From the NCBI RefSeq assembly GCF_030272615.1, contig NC_081405.1:652508920-652572919 (forward strand): a stretch of DNA of 64,000 nucleotides. Reading direction: 5' to 3'. This document shows positions 55,872-64,000 of this stretch, in pieces. Made by a program: the position numbers and the translations under genes. The notes under the pieces were generated by a model. That model had not been told where the DNA came from. It did no database searches and saw only the letters and a program-made list of their open reading frames with translations. Source of the DNA: Cryptomeria japonica (taxonomy: Eukaryota; Streptophyta; Pinopsida; Cupressales; Cupressaceae). Within the stretch, counting starts at the first letter, position 1; each line of letters starts with the position of its first letter.

Positions 55872-58800
55872 CTACTGAAACAAGTCCAGCATGTCATCTA
55901 CCCCCCGATCTTGCTGATCAATATTTCGGGAAGGCAGGAAACATGCTAGAGGAGGAACATCCAACACAGCAGATGGAGCTATCACAAGATCCAAACAAGG
56001 GCTATGTTCATGTTCCAAGCCACGTTGTTCTTGTCTAGGAGCTAGGATAAGTGCTTTAGAAAATTCGTTATATAAATGGTAATCAACATCAACATATTCA
56101 TATTCACTATCAGAATGAACAGGAGTAACATTTTCATCATGCATAACATTTTCATCTATATCATCATCAAGATTTATAAAAATAGGATCTTTAACTCGCA
56201 CCGGATCAAGACCATCATGCATCTTATGTTTAGGAGATTTTGGCTTAATTTTTGGCTGAGGAGAAAATGGAATAATACTAGCTGAAGGTGTTTTGGGGGA
56301 TTGCAAAGTTTGAGAAGCAGCTGCCTGAGCTCTAAGATGACACTTTCGTCGGTGTTCACGTGCAGAACGATTTTGTCTAGTCTTAGTAGGAAGTTGAGAA
56401 GATTGAGGAGGAGGAATGTTCTCATCCTTATCACTTGGGTGTTTAGGTTGTGGTCTCTTAGGTTGAACAATAGGAGAAGAGGAAGGTCTCTTCTCTCTAT
56501 AAGAGGAAGGAGGAGGAACTGCTCCATATAAAGGAGGAATATTTGGTTTAGGAAGGAGACCAAGTCCATCATGACGAGGAGGTATAGGTCTACCTTTAGG
56601 AATTTTATTAGATATAGGCATAGTCACATTCATAGGGATGGGTTGGAAATCTTCTTGAGGAAAGACATTAGTTTTATCTTTTAGAGGAAGAACTTCCTCC
56701 TCAAGAACGATAGGAATGTCAAGTTTGGGTGTTCTAGGTTCACTTAGAGATAGGATCATATCTTTTTTCCACTTTTGATAAGATTTGAAAAGATGATCAC
56801 TTCGCGGTGGAAGAGATTGGAATTGTTTAGGCCAAAAACAATCAATAGGAACGCTAGAAGTTCTTTCAGCTGGTTTAAAGAGATTATGATTGATAGTAAC
56901 AACTTCACCATTATGGGGAAATTTCAAACACTTGTGAATAGGAGAAGCAATAGCTTTCATGGAAGATAGCCAAGGATAGCCTAGCTTCACACGAAATTGT
57001 TCAGATGATGGAATAATAGCAGAGCTCGCATTAAGGGATTTGTTATGGACCTCAATAGGTAGTGTAATAGAACCAATTGTAGGAGAAGAAAATGCATCAA
57101 ATAATTTCACAACCACATTTTTTTCATCATAGATCACTTGATTCAATTGCAAAGTAAAAAGAAATTCTTCAGTAATGACATTAACCATGCAAGAAGGATC
57201 AATAAGCAGTCCACGGCAAGGTGTATTCTTGACTTTTGCAACTATATATAAAGGACCATCAGGTGCCCTGATAGTTTCACTGGAATCAAATGTGATGGAA
57301 GGTTGTTTAGGGATTTTCTATTGCTCCACAAAGTTAATCACATTCGGAGTCATAGACACAAGATCATCAGGTGAGACAGAGGAATCATTAGTATCAATCA
57401 CATTAGAGGTATGAGAAGGTAATGGATCAGTAAAAATCTTAAGATTTTGGTTAGGAGGAGCTACAGATGTGTTGCCTTTAACATTCACACCAGAAATAGA
57501 GATAGTATTATTATCAATCAAATCTTGAATTTTACCCTTTAAAGCAAAACATTTTTCAGTATCATGCCCAGGATGACGATGAAATTAACAAAAAGATTTT
57601 TTATCAAAATAGGGTGAGTTAACCTTTGTAGGATCTATTTGCTTCATAGGAGGAAGAGTAAGCACATTTTGTTCCAATAACTTATTCATAATACTATGCA
57701 ATGATTCATTCAAAGGAGTAAACTTTCTTTCTTTCTTGAAAAACTTAGAAATAGGAGGCACACCTGATGCTGCATTCACATTGTTGTTGATGATGTTTTC
57801 ATTGAATTTAATTGACTCTCTGTTCGGTTTAAACTTCCCAAATGGTTGTTGACTACTATCACCCTTATCACTCGGAGCCATAGGATTTGCTTGTTCCATT
57901 TGACTCACAGTCAGTTGATAATTGTGAAGAGTTGCGAACAACTGTTGGAAAGAAGTAAACTCAGAAAACAGAAGTTTTTCTCTAATATATTTTTGTAAAT
58001 TAGAAATAAATATTCTTTGAATATCATTGTCAGGTACTGGAAAAGAAATTTGAGCATACAAATGCTTATATCTACCTATGAAATCAGTCACTTTTTCTTT
58101 AACACCTTGTTTACAATGCATTAAATCAATCAAAGTAACTTTAGGACTTATATTGTTTTGAAATTGTTGAATAAAAGCATTTACAAGTTGTTCGAAAGAA
58201 GTAATAGAATAGGAAGGCAACGAGCAATACCATTGTAGGGCTTTATCTCTTAATGTTCTAGTAAACAGTTTTGCAAGCAACCTTTGGTCATAAGCAAAAT
58301 CTGTACATATTGTTTGAAATGTCTTAACATGTGTTAGAGGATCACCGTTACCATTATAAAGCTCCAAATGCGGAATTTCAACATGTTTAGGGGGGATAGC
58401 TCGAACAATTTCAAGAGCAAGTGGGCTCGCAACATCAAATGTGGGCAAACTAAACTTAGATTGATTCATAGAGGCAATTTATTGTTGTAAAGAAGAGACA
58501 GTTTGTGCAAGATTGTTAATGATCACTTCAGTCGAAGAGTTCATATTAGACGTGTTAGATTATGATGGAGGTATTATGTTATGAAAAGAAGGCACTGATT
58601 GAGTGTAAGGTGGTGGGACACTATGATGGTTAGTCATAGGAGATGATTGGAAAGGAGGAACACTACAAGGAGGAATGGAATGGTTAAATGAATTGCCCCC
58701 TTGTGTCATGTTCATTTGTGGAGATATAATAGGAACACTTATTGAAGGAATGAATGAAGAAGTTGGATTGAATGAAGGAAGAGGGTTGATTGAAGAAGAG

Positions 58801-59330
58801 GGATTGCCCCCATGACTATTGATCATAGGAGGAATGTTTTGTATTGAAGTAGTCATTATGTTTGATGTAAAAGTAGGTATACTAGCAATAGGAGTTGTCA
58901 AAGGAATAGAATGATTGACTTGAGTAGGAGGTTGTGTATAACCTAAAGTTTCGGCACAACTCTTCATAGGCATCACATTTGAATCCACAATGTGTGCAAT
59001 ACCACGCAAAATATCAATTCCATTCTTATCACTTTGAACCATATGTTTTAGACCCTCAATTAATGAAAGAGCTTGTCTATCAGGGTATTCTTGAGACATC
59101 CATTGTCGAAAATCATCAAATTGGTTATCCAATTTCGAAAGTTGTTCTACAGAAACCTCATGGAGAGATTATTCATCATTAAGAGGATTAGAGGAATTAC
59201 CCGTGTCCTCGTTAAAAAGGCCATTCAAATTAGGTTCCATCTCCTCAATAATTAAACCTTGGAAAGACTTAATTCTAAGGCTTCGCCTAACGGGAATAGT
59301 GTAAGTAGGGCTTGTTGTTGTAAAACTCAT
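55872..59330 (-). pseudogene. Gag / zinc-knuckle / retropepsin-like polyprotein of E2 with Pro-rich tail
   Basis: A frame of 1,153 codons from ATG 59330 (MSFTTTSPTYTIP) to TGA 55872-55874's complement, ending VDDMLDLFQ. It has the same domain order as E1: Gag core with YNGNGDPLTHVKTF and DKALQWYCSLPSYS, knuckle C-FHRHPGHDTEKC (its Gln is a stop here), protease-like LLIDPSCMVNVIT, and the Pro-rich and acidic tail (uninterrupted over 438 codons, 55872-57188). Stops are at 59169, 58560, 58479, 57585 and 57318. E1 has sense codons at the first four (GAA, CAA, CAA, CAA); 57318 is shared with E1. The protease region again lacks the D-T/S-G signature. Pol is absent. Confidence 0.85.
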
Positions 59331-60488
59331 GCACTAAAGAGAGAGAGAAGATTTTGAATTTTAGAGGTAGCAAATTTCAATAAAATCAGCCAATCTCCTA
59401 GATTTAAGTTGTTAAATACAATCAGGACAATCTCCCGAAATTTCGGAAAAAATGTCAGGGACCGTGGCGAACGGAGTGCACATGGTCCTCGCATCTTTTT
59501 TCAAAATTTTCAGGGATGAAAGTTATGATGATTTTAAAGCTAATCTAAAAAAATTGAGTGATTTTATGATCTGTAAATAGGCCAAATTAAAGTTTTAATC
59601 TCAAAATTGAACCCTACCAAGATTGTTGAAAAATACAGAATTCAAATTTTGAAAAAGAGAAGGAGACTGAAATTTTGAATTTTATGATTTTAGAGGGAAT
59701 ACTGAAAGCAATGCAGGCTTTGAAATTTAAAAGTTGACTCGATTTCATGCAAAATTCAAATTTGAAAGTGGAAATCAAAGTTGTTGTAATTAAACACCTG
59801 ATTTCGAAAGTCACAAATTGTAAAAATTTGAATAAAGCACTGAAATTTTGAATGAATACCAACACACTTTTCAGATTTAAGACAGTAAGAAACACAATTT
59901 TGATATGAATTTTAATTTCAACAATTTTTGAATGATTATAAGCCTTTATCCAAGCAATCACTAGACCAACTTTGACTTTAATTTTGAAAGTGTTAGAATT
60001 GATAAAATCAGCCAAAATTCTGGATTTTAGCAGAAAAATACAATAAGATCTAGCTCCCGAAATTTCGGAAAAAATGTCGGGGACGATGGCGCTCAGGGTG
60101 CACACGGTCCTCGCAACTTTTTTCCAAATTTTCAGGGATGAGAGCTATTGTGATTTTATTGCGGAATCCAAAGTTACAGCCGATTTGGAGGTGTTTTGAT
60201 TAGTGAAATTATCAGTCAAAGGTTGAACCAAGAATGTTTTAAAAATTAGGGTTTTGACACTTAACCACTTAATTTTCAGAATTAAATCACAAATATGAAT
60301 TGACAATTTGCAATAGAAGGGTAGATCTGAAACAAGAATTAACAATTAAACATTTCACAAGCTTAATTACTAAAAAGAAAATTTTAGGGTTTTTATGCAA
60401 TTAACCTCTAAAATTTGCAAAAGATCAAACATGGAAATGTAATTAAGGAAGCAAATTTTTCAGATCTAACCATGAATAATCAGAATTA
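59331..60488 (-). other. Leader of E2 with duplicated GC-rich hairpin module
   Basis: Same organisation as in E1. Module 1 is around 59450-59500 (GGACCGTG 59459-59466 / CATGGTCC 59481-59488, one pair weakened) and module 2 around 60060-60120. Each is preceded by the 12-bp palindrome CCGAAATTTCGG (59436-59447 and 60057-60068). Confidence 0.6.
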
Positions 60489-60514
60489 GGATGTTCATGT
60501 CAGGTTCACCAAAA

Positions 60515-61776
60515 TGTAAAGCGAAAAAATTGAACCCTAGTTGTTCTCCCCTCCCCAACTCCAAGGAGAGAGAAGGGAGGTCACTAGGGTTGATGGTTTT
60601 CACTTGGGAGAGACTTTACATTCAAAAGAGGGGTTGAAACCCACAAGATCCAGTCCCACACAATGCAGGATTGGATTCTAAATGAGTTTCAAGGGTTAAG
60701 ACATCAAGGATACCCACTTTTGTAAAGAATATAGATAGAATGATTGAACTAGGATTGCATGTAAAGTAAGAAAGATTCACTTATAAACAAAGATAGGGGT
60801 ACGGGATGAAGCTGCGGACCTGGAATTAGCAGTAAAATGTCGAGACGGTGCTGTTCTACAAATTTGAGCGAAAGTTGACGGGACGATGGCGCCCGGCGTG
60901 CACACGGTCCTCCGAAAAATCCGCGAAACGAAGGGGGATTTGTTTGTCTCTGCACAAGGATTCCGGATCTTCAATTACAGCCGCATACCTACAACCTACA
61001 CACAGAAAAGAGAGGATGGTTGGGGGGTTAGGGATTAGGGGTTTTCCTTTAGGTCAAACCCCGGTTTTGGAATTAACCAAGAAATGAGAATGCTGTAAAT
61101 GTAAATGTCTGTAATGTAAACAAGTACTGATACCTTGTTGTAAGAATGTTTGTATTCTTACATGCAAAGGTGTAATGTATGTTGTATGTAATGTGTTGTA
61201 AGTGATCTCCTCTTCAATGGTTAAATCCTTGTCTTGAATGCAACACTTAGCCTTGAATGGAGACTTAGAATGCTCAATTGCTTGAAGGAATGCTTGAATG
61301 CTTGAATGTTTGAATGTTTGAATATCACTTCTGCCTCTTGCCCTTGCTTATTTCCTTCCTCCCTTTCTAGGAGAGGAAAAGTAGCTTATATACTTGTCAA
61401 TTAGGGTTGAGAGAATGATTTTCCTGACCTTAGGCCGACCTAGAAACAATATTTTCCAATTTGCAAACTTAAAGACCCGATGCCCAATAAGAGACCGGGC
61501 CCAAAATAGGGCCAGGGACCAGGGCGTTGGGCACCATGGTCCTGGGGGACCAAGGTGCTGGGCGCCATGGTCCTGAAGGACCAAGGCACTGGGCACTATG
61601 GTCCCACCTCCCGGGACAGCAAGGTGCAAGGAGGGATCATGCCATGGTGCAGAAAAATGCAGTTTTTGGTGTCACAAGCAGGTTTCGGGGTCTACATTCA
61701 GGTTTAACATTGCGTTGCCATCGTGAAGACCCAAATGCTGTCAAAATTGCAAGTGTCACAATTTTGGGACACTACA
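60515..61776 (-). repeat. 5' LTR of E2
   Basis: 1262 bp, same ends as the left copy with the last base pairs changed to GGACACTACA. TATA string at 61384-61393 (minus GTATATAAGC). It abuts the probable primer site TTTTGGTGAACCTGAC (minus). Confidence 0.95.
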
Positions 61777-64000
61777 CATGGGTGGCATATTTAGTTGTCC
61801 ACTCACCATACACATCTTCTGTCGGCCATGAGAAATTAATCACTTTATCCTTGGTCTTAGTCAACCTTTTCCAAGAATTTCTCATTTTGTTGACTTCTGA
61901 ATTGAGAAAACCATAATGTGACTTAATTTTCTCTATCTCTTGTATTGTCACAAAAAAGAAAGAAGCATCATCAAGATCAATAATTCCTTTAACTCTTGCT
62001 GACAATTTAGCTTCTATCTCCTTAAGCCACATTTGTTTGTCCTTTAATTGATCCAGGCTAGCAAAAACTCTTGGGAGCAACTCAAAAACTTGATCAGTGT
62101 ACTCCTTCTTGCACAAATTAACCTTCCTATCCACATTATCTACCTCTGTTGCTAATTGTACTAAGACTTTAGCGACATCAGTAGTGGATTTGATGATGGG
62201 ATTGGCCCTTGCCTCATCGCAGGATACACACATAAACTCTAGATCTTGCTCCCTAGGCCTCCATTTATCAAAAATAGGTGTCAAAATGGCCTTGTCTCTC
62301 CTGAGCTCATTCCATATATCCATAATTTTACCTACATTGTTGTAGAGCAATGAGGCATTTATTGTATCTGCAAAACTGGAAATTGTAGCTCTTACTCTCT
62401 CCTCATACTTCTTTGCATATAAGGCCTGAGCCTGTTTCAAGTTTTCTAATTCTTGGGGAGTGATTTCAATCATTTGAGAGTTGGAGGGTGTTGGAGATGG
62501 TGGAAACTCAATGATAGGGCTAGTAGGTGGAGGTCTTGCAGGAGAAGAGGAGATCATCAGTGTTGAAGACTCACCTTGATGGTATTGTCCAGTCAACTGG
62601 CTCTACAGCTTGGCAATGATGCTATCCTTACCTCTTACCTCCTCCTTGGCATTATTATAGGCCTTCAAAACTGTTTCCAACTTAACTTGGAGGGCCTCTT
62701 TCTCTTTGGCTTCCTTCTCTGCTACTACAACACTAAATTTTGCAGTCTCTAACACAGTGCTAGCAGCCTCCACTACCCCTGTACTCTGCACTCTCTTCAC
62801 CATCATCCCACCAAGGTAACTTGGCCCTGGGGTGTCTTTGCTTTTCTTACTCTCATTTCTCTTGAGAGACCACATGATGAGTGCAGCATTATCCTTATTG
62901 AAAGTAATCCCCTCCATGGGTTTAGTCTCTTTTCTCACTACATCTAATACCAGGGCATCTGCTATATCCCATTCAGGTAAAATAAGCACTCCAGCTTGTG
63001 CTACCATATCTCTTCCCTGCTCAGGGGTGATGGTTTTGAATTCTTCTATCATCTCTTGCTTTATTTCCTCTTCCACCAGGGCTAGATCTTTATTGGGCTA
63101 CTCAGCCCTTCTCTTTTCACATCTAGCATTATATTTATCTATGTGTTGTTTCCATATAAACTGCATAAATGCTTCTGATGTGACAAAATTGTTATCAGCT
63201 AAAAAGGCACTACTTGCCTGCTTTATCTCAGGATCCCACTCCTGGCCTTTGAGTTTAGTAGTAGTGATATCCATTTCAGCAGCAATGGGTTCTTCTAGCA
63301 TTCCTTCCTCCACTTCATCATAAGTGTATGCAATTTCCCCTAGACTACCTAACTGTAGGAGTTGCTCAGCTACTGCTTGCTCATTTCCTATATGGATAGG
63401 GGATTGGGATGGGGAATACAAAGGTGTATCTGATTGTACTTCTTTCCCCACTCTTTGCTTCTTTGGGATTTCTTGGATGTCAATGACATCTTGTATCTTC
63501 CTCTTTCCTTTGGAGGTAGAGGGCTCCCCTATTGTAGGCATCAACACACTATAACTAGATTTCTTATGTAGTGTATAATCACCAGGAGGGATTGCTTTGC
63601 TAGAAGCTGACCTACTTAGGATCATTCTTGCCTTCTCAGGGTTGCTCTTGATTACAACTTCCCTCTTCTCCTTCAGTGTCTGCATCACATCTTCAAAACA
63701 AACAATCAAAAACTTTATTTTCTCTTCTAGTGGGAAAAAGCTAGACAATGGGTCATAGCTGGCATCAAACTGATGCACAAAATCCAAGGCTTTCTTATAA
63801 GCCACCCACTTCTCTTTCCTTAGCTCCTGCTCATCTAGATCAAACTCATTTCTGATGAGGTCTTCAGGAAACTGGAATTGATGAGGCCTACCTCTGCATG
63901 CTACCTTCTTCTTAAACATACCGTTGAAGAAGTCTTCTGGATCAGCACACCTGGACACTGCAGTGGACAAATGATAAGGCTTGAGGAAATCCTCAAAGCA

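Larger units (their letters stand above)
53865..61776 (-). mobile_element. Pol-less Gypsy-like element E2 (TSD catgg)
   Basis: Two LTRs of 1262 bp each (53865-55126 and 60515-61776) with catgg at 53860-53864 and 61777-61781. The interior (5,388 bp) is colinear with E1 (5,384 bp): leader, one 1,153-codon frame, 3' non-coding hairpin, PPT. No pol. E2 is inserted in the coding frame H. Confidence 0.95.
53807..64000 (-). pseudogene. Coding frame H of unknown family, split by E2 and open at the window end
   Basis: A single minus-strand frame runs from the window edge (64000) to 61782 and, after removal of E2 and one catgg copy, on to TAA 53807-53809 (…YATHDPEQMESAP…). Interrupting TAGs are at 63098 and 62603. 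Visible parts: FQFPEDLIRNEFDLDEQELR, KIKFLIVCFEDVMQTLK, a basic RKIQDVIDIQEIPKKQR (about 63465-63515), an acidic stretch, EAASTVLETAKFSVVVAEKE coiled coil, a Pro/Ser-rich linker (about 62490-62560), then a long coiled coil with DIWNELRRDKAILTPIFDKW. The layout (N-terminal domain, charged linker, C-terminal coil) recalls ORF2 of D, but I see no clear sequence match. It could be the non-pol protein of another non-autonomous element or a decayed gene. Confidence 0.5.

Overview
The window looks like intergenic heterochromatin of a large, repeat-rich seed-plant genome. Base composition is AT-rich, initiator-Met tRNA primer sites are typical of plant Copia elements, there is a plant L1-type LINE with an RNase H, and there are Gypsy elements with GC-poor leaders. 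A gymnosperm is my best guess, by inference only. No housekeeping gene, tRNA, rRNA or CRISPR array is visible. Almost all of the sequence is transposable elements nested in one another, and five insertions can be delimited by exact 5-bp target-site duplications (TSDs).

Layout. 1-1936: 5' end of a minus-strand Copia element (C0: LTR plus start of gag). 2160-13640: a 5'-truncated plus-strand LINE (RT, zf-RVT, RNase H, then an unusual third ORF and a 3' tail), interrupted at 6819-13202 by a nearly complete minus-strand Copia element (C1, TSD ctttg). 13641-17092: unclassified. 17093-17779: a minus-strand LTR and a scrap of Gypsy RT. 17780 to about 52856: a plus-strand Gypsy element (G1) with LTR, leader and gag. 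G1 is split by three insertions: A (18700-34560, TSD gacac, itself containing B at 21310-28367 and an LTR fragment), D (36673-43242, TSD gagta) and E1 (45871-52851, TSD atcct). 53807-64000: a minus-strand coding frame (H) of unknown family, split by E2 (53865-61776, TSD catgg).

The most unusual content is two sets of pol-less LTR elements. A, B and D have Copia-like LTRs, iMet primer sites and multiple polypurine tracts. They encode a coiled-coil/zinc-knuckle Gag plus a very long second protein (about 1,090 codons in D) and no protease, integrase or RT. E1 and E2 are minus-strand Gypsy-like elements encoding one reading frame of about 1,150 codons: Gag, zinc knuckle, retropepsin-like fold with an atypical active site, and a Pro-rich/acidic tail. 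They also have no RT or integrase. Both sets must depend on pol supplied in trans. C0, whose R-U5 matches that of D, is a candidate helper family for the first set.

The LINE carries an ORF3 that overlaps the RT/RNase H stop codon (ATGATTAA). Its N-terminal half looks like the plant-mobile-domain/plant-transposon type of fold, and the second protein of A/B/D has a vaguely similar block. Nearly all frames are broken, mostly by stops explainable as C-to-T or G-to-A changes, as expected for methylated, silenced repeats. The only clearly unbroken long frame is the gag of D.
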